Shown here: positions 1 through 10,486 of the stretch, one piece after another
Position numbering within the stretch: the first letter of the stretch is position 1
Layout of the letters: every line of letters starts with the position of its first letter
NCBI GenBank assembly: GCA_025765595.1
Contig: JAIVFH010000004.1
Location: forward strand, 1-64,000
Reading direction: 5' to 3'
Source: Obelidium mucronatum
Taxonomy: Eukaryota > Chytridiomycota > Chytridiomycetes > Chytridiales > Chytriomycetaceae
Length of the DNA: 64,000 nucleotides
Notes under the pieces: generated by a model
Database searches by the model: none
What the model was told of the DNA's origin: nothing
Seen by the model: the letters and a program-made list of their open reading frames with translations, nothing else
Translations under genes and position numbers: made by a program

Positions 1-846
1 TTGAAGTATATGGCGTTTCTTTGTCGGTCCGGCAGAGACATTTGGCTTCTTGGAAGAGCCGTTTCTGCGAGGAGAATAAACAGGAGAAGGGGGTACTTGA
101 GCCTCAGTCTTTGAAGGAGACAAAGTGGTAACCACTGATGCAGAATCATCGCTGTCATAAGATGCTTCGGAGTTTTCAGATACGTTTGGAGTTGGTGACT
201 GTTTGAAGTCCTTCAAATATAAGGGTTTCAATGGCAGAGCGGCAAGTGAAGATTTTTTGAGGCTGATCGATTTCTTAACAGTCTTAAGCAGGGAGGTGGG
301 TTTCAAACTCGAAGATGGAGACACTGATCGTTGTACTGGAAGTTGCGGTGTGGCAATGGTGGTGGTGTGGGATACAGCATCTGTGGGTGGGCTTGTGTCC
401 TTCAAAAAGGTGGGAGTAGGAGCAACAGACGACATTGGCAAGTACGCTGGCGCTGGTGTGTGCGGCGGTGATGCAGCATGAAAGGAGGAGAATGGCGATT
501 CGAGAACTAGCGATGGCGACGGGCTAGGAGTTTCGTAGTGGTATACTTGTGGGTATTCGAATGCGTCTACTTGGATTTGCTGGTGCGGGAAGCTTCCATC
601 AAAAGCAAGCTGGTTCAGACACGACTCGGGAAACACCTGATGAATTTCAGGCAGCATGAAATACGAGAATAAGTTGTCTGGGTCAAAGGCAGTCAGGTCT
701 TGCTGCACATTGAGATAGTCAAACGGCAGCTGCTGTTCCAACGAAGCAAACTCATTGGAAGCCTGGCCGGGACTAGCTGTAGAGACACTGGAATACATGC
801 TTTCAATCTCAGCTTGCTGCAAGAAGTCTTCGAAAAAAGTGGCCAT
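1..846 (-). CDS. H1: homeobox-type transcription factor, 3' end cut by the window
   Basis: An ATG at 846 opens a frame of 282 codons with no stop before the window edge, so the C-terminus is missing. The visible part is a low-complexity Ser/Pro/Thr-rich activator-like region (MATFFEDFLQQAEIESMYSS at the start). It turns basic at the very end (SSKKPNVS, then TKKRHILQ), which is where the homeodomain begins in the neighbouring proteins H2 and H3. It is the first of five minus-strand genes with the same plan: a long disordered N-terminus and a C-terminal homeodomain. No homeodomain residue can be checked here, so the family call rests on context and the basic end. It could be another type of transcription factor. 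Confidence 0.5.
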   Translation of the reverse strand, partial: MATFFEDFLQQAEIESMYSSVSTASPGQASNEFASLEQQLPFDYLNVQQDLTAFDPDNLFSYFMLPEIHQVFPESCLNQLAFDGSFPHQQIQVDAFEYPQVYHYETPSPSPSLVLESPFSSFHAASPPHTPAPAYLPMSSVAPTPTFLKDTSPPTDAVSHTTTIATPQLPVQRSVSPSSSLKPTSLLKTVKKSISLKKSSLAALPLKPLYLKDFKQSPTPNVSENSEASYDSDDSASVVTTLSPSKTEAQVPPSPVYSPRRNGSSKKPNVSAGPTKKRHILQ

Positions 847-1277
847 TGAATGCAGTCAGTGCGTTTCAGAAGGAGATTCGGGCTTGAGCTGAACAACTAA
901 AAATTCTGAAATCGTACAGAATTTTTCCAGTCTCTCAAACAGCGTGCCACCCTCCAATCACATTAGGGTTTCATTGCTAGGGTTTCAGATATTCACATGG
1001 GATTCCACTCCTCATCACCCACTCCTATCGACAGGTTTGGGCAGTGAGAGATATCGACATTCATAATTACATAGCGAATTTGGGGGAACAAGGAATTTAC
1101 ATCTCAATTTTTCATGCACGCTGGCATGCCAGAAAATTGAAAATTGTATGCCGTGCCCTTCCACAAGGACTTGTTACCAGTTGTTGGAATGCTTTCTATA
1201 TTTATTGCTTCACAAAGTGCTGAACTATTAACGAAAGAATAATCAAGCACGCTTCGTTTCCTCATGGTTTTCGATAA
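847..1277. other. Intergenic region H1-H2
   Basis: AT-rich, with no convincing gene on either strand. It holds the promoter of H1 and the 3' end of H2, both on the minus strand. Confidence 0.5.
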
Positions 1278-2532
1278 TTAAGATGAAACTGTTTTTCCCT
1301 TCCTCTTTTCCACAGCTCGTCTATTCTGGAACCTGAAAATGGCAGAGTTATAGACTGTGTAAGATATTAACGGTTTAAATACATATATACCATATCCGCA
1401 GCTTTCTTTTGTTCATTCCAATTTTGCTTGAAAACGCCATCAGCTCTTCTTGCGTTGGGTGGGGTGTTTCTTCGTAACGGCGTTTCAACCAGTCCATTTG
1501 TTTCTTTGGAAGTCGAAACCTTTTTGCATCCGGGTCATTTGGATCGGGAAGGTCTTCATCAAAGATATCATCATCTGCAGACGAATTCCTATCCCTTGAC
1601 CCTGCTAATTTCGGAGATGTGACGCGGGAAAAGGGTAAGGGACTAGTTCCTGGAGAGCTTCGGTTGGCAGTAATCTTGGGAATAGATGACAATGGAACAA
1701 CATTCCTTGCGATCAAACGCGGATTGGTTAAGTGTGGCTGAGTGTTAAGAAAAGACAGGGGCGGTGTTGCCGTAATGGGCGAAGCGTCTGGTGTTAAGCG
1801 AGGGAAATAAGGTTGTGAAAGTTCGAACGAGAATGGAAAGTTGGCTGGTTGTTCGACAGCGAGGTTGCAAGATTCCACGTAGCTGAATGGGGTACTCGCA
1901 GTTATCGATGTTAAAGCCAATGAAGCAGAGGAATCAGTAGGAGATTGGTACATAGTGGTATCCATTCCTAATAAAGGAATTTCCAGGCGTTGGAATGGCC
2001 GTGTGTCAAGATCAAACGCTTGCTGTTGTGCTGACAGAGCTCTATCAAGTTCCTTTGGAGAAGAAAGCATGGTTGCGATTTTTTCAGGTAATGCTTGTTC
2101 GTGTTCCATTATATTAATCGGTAGTATTTGCTGCGGAGAGTTTGGGAAGTGGTTCACTTGGCTGGAACGTATGATTGGGAAATTGAAACCAAGATCCACC
2201 ATTGGTAGTAGTGGTGTTGAAGCCTGAACTGATTCATTAAAAGGAGAGAGTTTATACGCGGCTGGAGAGGAAAGAAAAAGAGGTAAGGCCTGTGGGGAAA
2301 GGAAGTTGTTGGTCATAGAAGGAGATAAAGGTCGCAAAAGAGGATGCTGCTCTATGGCTGTCATATCCGTTGGCGCTGAAGCGTTTGACGCAGTTAAAGG
2401 TGCCGAAGGTGTCGATGGCCTTGGTCTACTGATGCTGGGATTTGGATATGTCATTATTGGTTTCTTTCGTGGCTGTGCAAACGCTAGGTCTTTGGTAGTG
2501 TTGTTGTAGTCACTGCAGTGCAGTATATTCAA
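1278..2532 (-). CDS. H2: homeodomain transcription factor
   Basis: Predicted nuclear DNA-binding protein. Exon 1 (2532-1391) encodes a Ser/Pro/Thr-rich N-terminus, an acidic patch (DDDIFDEDLPDPNDPDAK) and most of a homeodomain: KKQMDWLKRRYEETPHPTQE, then KIGMNKRKLRIW. A 58-nt intron (1390-1333, GTATAT...TTTCAG) interrupts the invariant Trp codon as TG|G. Exon 2 (1332-1278) supplies FQNRRAVEKRKGKTVSS and the stop, giving the canonical recognition helix WFQNRR. The homeodomain is at the extreme C-terminus. The start is the first ATG; a second in-frame Met at codon 27 is possible. The spacing fits a 60-residue non-TALE homeodomain. H4's second homeodomain (KWLKNIFDETPFPTSE, WFQNRRAVEKRKG) is its closest match in the window and has the same intron position. 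Confidence 0.85.
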
Positions 2533-3048
2533 TGAAACGGCAAGCGGTCGACGGCTCTTAATTTCTAAACAGATTTTGGAGCGGCAGAGGAATTGGGCAA
2601 TTCCAAAAGCGGCAATGTTTCATCACCAGCCACACCACTCTTTTGGAAGCCCTATAGCCTATATTCTGCCCTCAATTTAAAGAAACATCATGTATTGGTT
2701 TTAACAAACAACGTCCCTCGCATACTTGATCGTTGGAAGCCAAAATAAGAGAAAGCGGCAAGGTGTCTAGACCGAAATATCGAAAAATTATACAGACGCA
2801 TTGTTATCACAATATATAATAATAGAATACATTATTTATCTACTGTTCGAGGATTTATTTGTCCAAATTGTACATAATAGCAACAGGAAGTATACAAAGA
2901 ATTGAAAAGTATTTACAATAATGGAAGGAAAACCGGCAAAGACCTTTAACCGAGCATTTAACAAAGAACAAGTGGTTGATACGGCAAACCAGTAAAGGAA
3001 AAGTAACAAGGAACGAAATTCAAAAGTGTTGGGGACAATAACCTCAGA
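2533..3048. other. Intergenic region H2-H3
   Basis: About 500 bp of AT-rich sequence, with the promoter of H2 and the 3' end of H3. No gene seen. Confidence 0.5.
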
Positions 3049-4198
3049 TTACTCGGAATCGGAACCACAGTAATCTTCGACTTGCCTTGGAATAATCTGT
3101 TTGGTTCCAGAAGAACGGGTGCCTTTCTTGTTTCGTTTCCCATATGCGCGGCGGTTCTGATACTGAATACAAATGCAATGTCAGCATATCATCATGAAAA
3201 AAGAAAGAGATAAAAAGTCACTCACCCAAATCTTGATTTGAGTTGGTGTCATGTCTAATTTTTCCGCAAGCTCATCGGCCTGGCCAGGGCGCAAGAACTT
3301 GTGGTCGTTAAAACAACCGACCAACAGGTCGTTTTGAGAAATACTCAGAGTGTGGCGCTTTAAAGTGGTTCCACCAATTCTGCGACCGGTTCTGGATTGT
3401 CGGACATTTGACTCTGGAGATTTAGCGGAACGCTCAAGCGGAGATCTGATAATTATACCGTCGGGCTTGATGACTTTCAGGAGGACTGTTGGAGCAGTTC
3501 TAGCCACTGGTTTCGCGTCAGCACATCTACGCAATTCAGATTGCTGTGGTCGATTCTCCTGGAAGGACTCCACTCGTGGCGATGCTTTGACCTTGAGGCT
3601 TGGTGAAACATTGCACAAATCTCTCACTCGGAGCGGTAGGCTCATCCTGCGAGCGCTGGCGACATCTTGGGGAGCTACCACTGGCGCAACAATCGATAAA
3701 GGAACACATTCGGGGCTGTGGTTGGACTCGAAAAGGGTTTCTGGTGAGTTGGACCGAAGACTGATGAAATCAGGGGAGGCAGAGGACTGAATCTGGTCAT
3801 CGTGGTGGTGGAAATTTACATATGAATGACTGTTTGGGTGGTGAGGCGTCATGTTTTGGAACTGGTGTTGGGCGAAGTCTTGGTGGAAGTGCGCTGGGCC
3901 GCACATGTTGTTTGCGGGCGGATAGACCATCCCTTGATCAATGTATGAGAGATGATCAAAAGATTGAATGGCTGGCATAAAATGCATTGGGTGTTGCTGC
4001 AGCTGATGGAACACATGGATGTCGGAAGGCTGTTAAGAACACATTCAGTTGTAAGTTCGTATAAGGTCAGGCAGCACTTACGCAGCATGCAATGCAAGTG
4101 CGACACGAGTCAAAGTCATTCAAGCTTTGGGGAAGGATCTCCGGCTCGTAGAAGTAATCAAAGAATAGCTGATCTTCAGGATGGTATTGATACATCAT
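3049..4198 (-). CDS. H3: homeodomain transcription factor
   Basis: Three exons: 4198-4082, 4029-3226 and 3162-3049. Exon 1 starts MMYQYHPEDQLFFDYFYEPE, 55 bp downstream of a TATA box. The middle is His/Gln/Ser-rich. The homeodomain is C-terminal: LKRHTLSISQNDLLVGCFND, then ADELAEKLDMTPTQIKIW, a 63-nt intron (3225-3163, GTGAGT...TTCAG), then YQNRRAYGKRNKKG. Phe49 of the usual WFQNRR is replaced by Tyr; Asn51 and Arg53 are kept. The intron falls just after the Trp codon (phase 0), close to but not identical with H2, where it splits that codon. The helix1-helix2 region (FLRPGQADEL) is unlike its neighbours, so it is a divergent paralogue. DNA binding is inferred from the conserved recognition helix. 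Confidence 0.85.
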
Positions 4199-4854
4199 GG
4201 TAAGGCGGGGTGGGGTTAGTTTGAATTTGAGAGGGGCTGCTTTCTTGCGGGCTATATATCTTCCAGTCAATTTTAATCAAACACAGCGGAAAATTCTCAA
4301 AACGCGATGTCTCGTTTTCAACAATTTTTGGCAGAGTCGTATAGTGGAGATCTTGCTGCCAAACTAACCGCCGCGCCACTTGTCCAAAAGCCCTTCCGCT
4401 TGGTTTCCATAGCTGCTCAGGAAATGTTATTGTGTGAGGATGAATCTGTGGCCCATCCGAGACAGTTTGCATGATCGCTTAGTCAAGCCACAATGTTGAT
4501 CCAAATGCGAATGATCTTGCGAATGCCAATAGATAGGCGATTTAGCGCTGATTTTTATGGTACCTGTTTGACAGAGTATTGGTCTTTAGTCGTCGAGATA
4601 TTTTCGTTAAAAGCCCCCAACTACCCCACACCAATGGAGATTAGGGTTTCAAGTACATGCCCGACAAACAGTCATTTTTCGGAGCTGGTGAACACTGGGA
4701 ATCGAGAAAGTGGGGCGCGCTGCAAACTCAGTTCGACAAGACAAGTTGCTGACACAATTCAGGACAAAATATGTATTGTGTGGCTAGACACTTCAATCAA
4801 GGTAAAAACAAGTGGCGAACGTTTTCCTTCATCCTCATCCCTAGACCCATCTCA
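4199..4854. other. Intergenic region H3 - PI synthase
   Basis: Contains the H3 promoter and the 3' flank of the PI synthase gene. Open frames on the plus strand here look like chance ORFs: they have no recognisable domain, and the larger one (4493-4948) overlaps the last exon of the gene on the other strand. Confidence 0.5.
4253..4259 (-). promoter_or_regulatory. TATA box of H3
   Basis: TATATAG on the minus strand, about 55 bp upstream of the H3 ATG at 4198. It decides the start: the in-frame Met further upstream (about 4270) lies before the TATA box and is unlikely to be used. Confidence 0.5.
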
Positions 4855-5977
4855 TTATTGCTTTCTCTTCCCTTTCGCCCTACTCTTTACATCAAATGCT
4901 GCCAAGTCCTTGGCGGCGCCTACCAATTGGATAATATTGAGAATCTAACAAATGAAAAAGGTGCATCTTCAGCAAGGTAACGGGAAAAGGCGGAAAAATT
5001 AAATACCTGTTTCAGTAGCGAAACAAATCCACTGAGAATGGCAATCATCCAAATAATCATTCGAACAGTTCCAGTTTCTTCAATTAGGACAATAGCCACT
5101 TCAACCAAGGGTGTCCCTGAAAGTGGTAAGAGGACAGTCCTTAACACGAACCCAATTGTTTCATTCATGATGACTGAAAGAGACCCGCCATTTGGGCTTG
5201 AAGAAATAAAGAGCAAATCCCCTACACGCATTACAATTCATAAGAATTATACGATCGATTAACTGGAGCTATTCACCAAAGAATGAAAAATAAAAGTGGC
5301 AGGCGATTTGGTCCCATGAGAAGTCGATACAATTGCAAAACCCCATCATACACGGATCCACACAACTACAGAAAGATCAACTTCAAAGCGACAGAGGTAA
5401 TTGTACCTGTAAGGCTATCTCGCCACGTCAACAAATACACCGCAATGTAGAACCACTGATCAAGCATACACACGAGAAACAGAACCACTTTCGACTGATA
5501 ATAGAGCCTTAGCAAATAAGGCGCATTTGGGTCAATCTGCTTGTGGCTCTCGGAGCCCTGTAACGAGCGAAGAGTACATGTGGCTGTAGTGCGAGGCCAA
5601 GTCAAGAGCAGCGAGAAACTGAATAACCAGAACAAGAGGTGCAGGTAACTGAAGGGCGAGGCGGACGAGGAAGACACAGCGTCGTAAGGCGATCTAGAAC
5701 CATATCCAGTACAGCACCAAATCGGGAGCCTTTTGTGATTGTTAACGAGCAGATCATCGGCCAGCATCATCAATAGAGCATCCTCACTCTGATCAAGAAC
5801 GCGGGCAGCATAGCCATCAAGGGCGTCCAGCAAACACGACACTGAATAAAGAATTATTGCTGTGACTGGATAATCAGCCATGGCCACGCAAGAAGCTGCA
5901 CACGTCAGAAGCCGGAAGTATCCAATCACATTTGGGACGAATAAGTATATGTTCTCGGTCCTTCCCTTTTTGCCCAT
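4855..5977 (-). CDS. PIS1: CDP-diacylglycerol-inositol 3-phosphatidyltransferase (PI synthase), two frame breaks
   Basis: Makes phosphatidylinositol from CDP-diacylglycerol and inositol in the ER membrane. Exons: 5977-5788, 5729-5407, 5116-5007, 4944-4855. The start MGKKGRTENIYLFVPNVIGY is typical of the family. The CDP-alcohol phosphatidyltransferase signature DGx2ARx8Gx3Dx3D is complete across intron 1: DALDGYAARVLDQ|SSRFGA, then VLDMVLDR. Later blocks are ALDLASHYSHMYSSL, GSESHK, YLLRLYYQSK and the basic tail DVKSRAKGKRKQ. Two single extra bases break the frame. At 5670/5671 CTT is followed by an extra C before LVRLAL. At 5558/5559 ACA is followed by an extra G before GSESHK. Both can be read as third-base doublets (CTT/CTC, ACA/ACG), so the gene is probably functional. 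It starts only 63 bp after the H4 stop. Confidence 0.9.
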
Positions 5978-6039
5978 TGCTGTGCGTTTTGTTGATGTGT
6001 GATCTTTTACTTTATTATAAAAAACTGCAGTATGCAAAA

Positions 6040-7469
6040 TCAAGACAGAGGTGTTTCTGCACCCTTCACTCCACCCGCCGCAGCAGAGGCTAGTCCTTTC
6101 CTTTTCTCCACTGCGCGACGATTTTGAAACCTGGAAGCTCCGTCAGTAAAGCAACATTCCACCCCAAAAAAAAACAAAATCAAAAATCCACATACCAAAC
6201 ACGAACTTGTCGCCTATCCATTCCCACAACATCGCTGACATGCTGCATTCGCTCGCTTGTCGGAAACGGTGTTTCATCAAAAATGTTTTTCAACCACTTC
6301 AAATGTTCTCGCGACATAATGAATCGTTTCGACTTCTTGTAATCCGTATTGTCCTTTCCTTCTTGTAGTTTTGACGCGTTCGTCGCTGATGATACACTGC
6401 CGTCATCGTCATCATCGTCAGCATTTGGCGATTTTCTCTTCTGGGGTCGTGGAGCAGGTTTGTAGACCTATGAGAATTGCCATTGGTCGATTCCTTTGAC
6501 ATTGACGGAGGGGCCAATCCACTTGGGTAATTGTAAGCATTTGCAGGTACTGAAGTTTGATTATACTGGTAGCCTGGGGATACATAATCTTGTGGAATGC
6601 GTGTTCGGTCGGTTGTAATTGTCATACATATCGTATTGACGTTGCTGTTGGGGATATGACGTATAATTCGAGTGATTTAGAGAAGGTTGGCCAAACTTGT
6701 CTGGATTCTCTCGAGGTAGAGAATTTAGGGAACGGAGACTTGAAGAATGCATATGTGGCGATAAATGAGCGTATGATGATAGAGGAGGAAGGCCGACATT
6801 TTGCTGGCTCCTACTCTGTTGCAATGGTGGCAAAGTATCGTGGTTTGAAAGTGTAGAGTTCTGTGAGAGAGGGCTGTGATCAGCATAAGGTGCTTTGAGT
6901 GTCGGCATGTGGCCCGTAGTTCCATATGGTGGGGATGACAAAGTATCTACTTTTCGTTGATGTTTTCGCATATCCTGCAGCCTATTGACATTGTGGTTGT
7001 ATTAGATGCATGCAATAATTTTTGAGTGTTAAGTGCCCCACTCAAAACCGGGTTTTTTTTCCTTTTTCCAGAAGCCAATCAATTTTTTCTTATGATTGGT
7101 ATCACTCAAGGAAGCCAGACAACAGGAAACAAAATAAAGAGAGATACGCACCATAGTTGCACTCGATGCTCGTCAATGTCCAGCGACGAAGCGATGGCCC
7201 GCATCTCTTCATGGGTTGGGTTGGTTGTTTCGGCACACCACTGGTTGAGAGCCCTGGCTTGATCGTCGCGCAGCTGTAGATGTGCTGCATCGGGACAGAC
7301 GGCAGGCGGGGTGGTTGGTGTTCCGCCCGAGGCTGGGTTGGCTGTCAGTGCCAGCAGCTGCATTGGCGGAGAAGCCCAGCCGCTCGAGCCGCTGGCCGCT
7401 CGCCTGCGACACGGGACTCGGCGGCTCGGCGCTGGCGACTTTGGCCACGGCGGCGAGAAGAGCATCCAT
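6040..7469 (-). CDS. H4: protein with two homeodomains, one frame break
   Basis: Four exons: 7469-7152, 6981-6567, 6467-6196, 6130-6040. Exon 1 (MDALLAAVAKVASAEPPSPV) leads to a first, divergent homeodomain: LRDDQARALNQWCAETTNPT, then SLDIDEHRVQLW. Splicing inside the Trp codon continues it as LQDMRKHQRK, so Asn51 is replaced by Asp and DNA contact is doubtful. A Gln/Ser/Tyr-rich linker and an acidic stretch (NADDDDDG) follow. The second homeodomain is canonical: SREHLKWLKNIFDETPFPTS, GMDRRQVRVW|FQNRRAVEKRKG. Both homeodomains carry an intron at the same TG|G Trp codon. Exon 1 needs a +1 step near 7373/7374 (GGC followed by an extra T, readable as GGC/GGT). Two separate genes cannot be excluded, but the clean splice joining the first recognition helix argues for one. 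The intron 6566-6468 (GTATAA donor) is the least certain. Confidence 0.75.
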
Positions 7470-7633
7470 CAGGTGTTTTGCGGTGGTGGTGGTTGTAGTC
7501 AAATCAAATTGCAGAGAAAAAAAAGTGCACTCTGAAAAAATCTAATTGAGTCTTGTGTCTCCTGCAATTCGGGGCACCTCGCTGGCTTTGCTCCCGGCTG
7601 CAGCTGCTCGCTTAAGGTCGCTAGACCAGTCTC

Positions 7634-7643
7634 TTATATATGC
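7634..7643 (-). promoter_or_regulatory. TATA-like element upstream of H4
   Basis: CATATATAAG on the minus strand, about 165 bp upstream of the H4 ATG. The distance implies a 5' UTR of roughly 130 nt. Confidence 0.35.
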
Positions 7644-7822
7644 TTGTCCATTACCGAGTGCCCGTGGTCAGGGCTGTCCTGGCAATTACTAATTGCTTAT
7701 CGGTGGTTTGAAAATGACAGTTTCGGAAAATTTCAGATGACGTGCTCGCTTCACAATACTTTATTATGCTGAAAATTAATATACATATATATCCTTTTCG
7801 TAAAATAAGAAACAAAAAGAAT

Positions 7823-9139
7823 TCAAATCGACTCTAGCTTTTTCTTCCTTTGAGCCCGTTGATTCTGATGCCATATCCGCACTTTTCTTGGATGCATTCC
7901 GATTTCCGTCCCAATCTCTGCCATTCTCTGCATAGTCGGATGTGGGTTGATACTAAACTCTCTTTTAAGTACTTGCTTCTGGTGCTTTGTCAATGCATTT
8001 CTTCTGTTGCTTTTACTGTATTTGTCCCCACCAGTCGCAGTTTTATCACTTGAAGATGATGACACAGATTGACTGGTCTGAGGAGTAGGCGTTATAGAGG
8101 AGCTTCTCGACTTTGTTGAGTCCTCCCAATCGTCCCGATTGTCGGCCAAGAATTCAGTAGAATCCGCATTTGATGATACGGCAGAATCAATTATAAGGGG
8201 CGATGATCCCCTCAATAAAGCACTAGCCTTTTGTTTTGCCGTCCGTTCTATCCTGCTTGGATTTGTAGTTGATGTAGAGTTTGAGCTCGATGCAACAGCA
8301 GCAGCAGCAGCCGATTCGTTCTTGGATAATTCTGGCAACTGTGGTTCCGCTAGCTTCTCCGCCATCGGCATCAAAGTATTGTACCGGATTGATGTAGGTG
8401 GCGTTGCAAACATAAGAAGGTCTCGCGACATTGGGATGAATGGGGAGGGTTGAAACAGGGACTGTACGATAGGGCTGTTGTGGCTAGATGTAGGAGTCGG
8501 AGAGAAATGAATGCTTCTACCGCCAAGGACTTGCTGGTGAAATGGGAGGGGCTGGGTCACAGTAACATGTGGAAGAGAAGCCATTCGCGGCGGAACTACT
8601 GCTACTAAGGGGTCCATTACTAACTGATGCGGATTAAACTGGGACACTGATCCAGCTCTGGAAATTGGTAGTGGGCACTGTAAATTACTGAGATTGTGCA
8701 TTGGTTCGACTGAATCAAAGTATAGATCCCTCATCAACTCCACTCCACCGGCTATGGGCAAGTCAATAGATTCGTATCTTTGCGGTGGAAATTGGGAAGT
8801 GAAGTCAAGACGCTGTTGGGGGAAGGTGGTGAAGCCCGTTGACTGGGGTAGGAGCAAACTGTCAAATGCCGAAACAGGTTGAAGGTAAGCTTCCGCCGAC
8901 ACTGCCGGAATATGATTCTGTGGTAAGGCTATCTCTGGTGTATAGAAGGATATTGGGCTGAAGTTGGTGCCCTGAATATCCAGTTCCAAAGCTCCTGAGA
9001 CAAGTAATTGGTCTTGCAGTTGATGCTGTACATCTGTCATGGAGTTATCGATTTCTGGCGAGTTTGGCATCTTGATATTATCTCGCTTGTTTGATTGGAG
9101 CCTTTGATTGATGTCCTTTTGAGATGGAAAGCCCACCAT
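7823..9139 (-). CDS. H5: homeodomain transcription factor, single exon
   Basis: A 438-residue uninterrupted frame. The N-terminal 360 residues are low complexity (Ser/Pro/Gln/Thr, with an Ala run at AAAAAVASSSNSTSTTN). The homeodomain is at the C-terminus: RRNALTKHQKQVLKREFSIN, PHPTMQRMAEIGTEIGMHPR, then KVRIWHQNQRAQRKKKLESI. Phe49 is His and Arg52 is Gln, giving WHQNQR; Asn51 is kept. Unlike H2-H4 there is no intron at the Trp codon, so this copy either lost the intron or belongs to another branch. The start at 9139 is the first ATG; MPNSPEIDN 23 codons on is an alternative. Confidence 0.85.
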   Translation of the reverse strand: MVGFPSQKDINQRLQSNKRDNIKMPNSPEIDNSMTDVQHQLQDQLLVSGALELDIQGTNFSPISFYTPEIALPQNHIPAVSAEAYLQPVSAFDSLLLPQSTGFTTFPQQRLDFTSQFPPQRYESIDLPIAGGVELMRDLYFDSVEPMHNLSNLQCPLPISRAGSVSQFNPHQLVMDPLVAVVPPRMASLPHVTVTQPLPFHQQVLGGRSIHFSPTPTSSHNSPIVQSLFQPSPFIPMSRDLLMFATPPTSIRYNTLMPMAEKLAEPQLPELSKNESAAAAAVASSSNSTSTTNPSRIERTAKQKASALLRGSSPLIIDSAVSSNADSTEFLADNRDDWEDSTKSRSSSITPTPQTSQSVSSSSSDKTATGGDKYSKSNRRNALTKHQKQVLKREFSINPHPTMQRMAEIGTEIGMHPRKVRIWHQNQRAQRKKKLESI

Positions 9140-9540
9140 TTCACACCAGCGAAAATTGCCAAAATTCCCTGTAAAAAATTACATGTGACCCACGCCGCCC
9201 TGTGTTCCTCACTGGGATATTGTGCCACTTGCCTGGCACTTAACGAAATTTTGATCAACTTCAAAGGAGGTGAAGAATTCGCAACCAGAAATGCGTTCAA
9301 TAACCCTGAATTCACGAATGGTAGTGTCTCTATAAGGTTGAAATCCCTTCAATCAACAAGCCAACGAATTGTCGAACCTGTGAATTAGCGGCAAACGGGT
9401 TGTTTAGTTTCCACACCGGCGGATCGGTATAATATCGGCTGCATCAAAGCATTCAACCGATGGTAGTTGCATTGATTCCAAACTTAAAAAACTTAGACCA
9501 ACGTAGAAAAAAAAGCGACTATTTATTACTGAAGCAACCC
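9140..9540. other. Intergenic region H5 - SKP1-1
   Basis: Promoter of H5 and 3' flank of SKP1 copy 1. No gene seen. Confidence 0.5.
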
Positions 9541-10223
9541 TTAACGATCTTCACACCATTCATTTTCCTTCCGGATCTGCTCTTCTTCCTCAGGTGTAAA
9601 GTCATTCACAATGTTAAACAATTTACGAACTTCCTCAACACTCTTTCCCTTTATCATGTTAGCCACAGTCTTGCAGCCTAATCACAAAAATGTTAGTGAA
9701 ACAAAAAAAAAATACACCAGATGCGCAGAACTGAAAAAAAAATTACCTAAATCCAAGTAGATTCTTCATGTCCAAGTAGTTTGCAGCCAAAATGATTTCA
9801 AATAGTGTTCCTTGATCAACGTTGATGAATTCCTTATCCCGTTCCTCAATATCTTCGCTGGTTTTCAGTTTGGCTTCGTCTTCTGGAGTTGGTGGTGGAT
9901 CGTCTTTGTGCATTGTTGCATATTCAATCACTATTGCTTGGGTTATAACGAGCGACTTGTTTCAGAAACAGAGTCATCGCACCTTTTTGGAGGATAGCTC
10001 CAGACACATTGGGAAGTGGGATTGGCTGGTCATCGGCTTCACCGACATCCTGATGAAGTGGAAACGAAGGGGGGAGGAGTGCGCAGGTAGTTGTTAAATA
10101 CATTTCAGCGCTTTCACCAAGACAATCCTTTACCTCAAGCATGTTCTTGATAAGAACGGACTGATTCGCAATCTCTTTGGCGATTGTGAATTCTTGGTTG
10201 TCAGAGGATGTGATTTTGACCAT
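9541..10223 (-). CDS. SKP1: SKP1, copy 1 (SCF ubiquitin ligase adaptor), one frame break
   Basis: Links F-box proteins to cullin in SCF ubiquitin ligases. Exons: 10223-10134, 10050-9983, 9930-9747, 9677-9541. The POZ half reads [30 protein letters not shown], then [20 protein letters not shown]. The C-terminal half has [31 protein letters not shown] and the end ENEWCEDR. At 9754/9755 the codon CTT is followed by an extra G just before GAT TTA G (DLG), breaking the frame at NLL|DLG. Copy 2 in this window reads straight through the same place, so the break is local. It can be read as a CTT/CTG doublet. Unlike copy 2, it has no intron inside the Trp codon of EWCEDR. The protein is nearly identical to copy 2. 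Confidence 0.9.
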
Positions 10224-10486
10224 TTTGTGGATGTTTCTTTTTCGGTTTCAGGGGTGGAGTTTTTTTCAGTGTTTTATTGATGAGATTGCGTGGAGCTTTG
10301 CCACCCCCTCCTTTCAAAACGCGGACTGAAACAAACTTATCATCATCAGTACTCTCTCTTTATTGTATTCCTTAGAACTCCCTGTTGTCTTAACTATCCA
10401 TTCCATTGCTCATCACTTCAGTTGATATGAAATTTGACAAAGCTTGAAGAACAGAAGAAAATAGTAAATATATATGCCAAGCGCAA

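Noticed and set aside
4493..4948. 151-codon ORF on the plus strand
   Set aside because: Overlaps the last PI synthase exon and has no recognisable feature.
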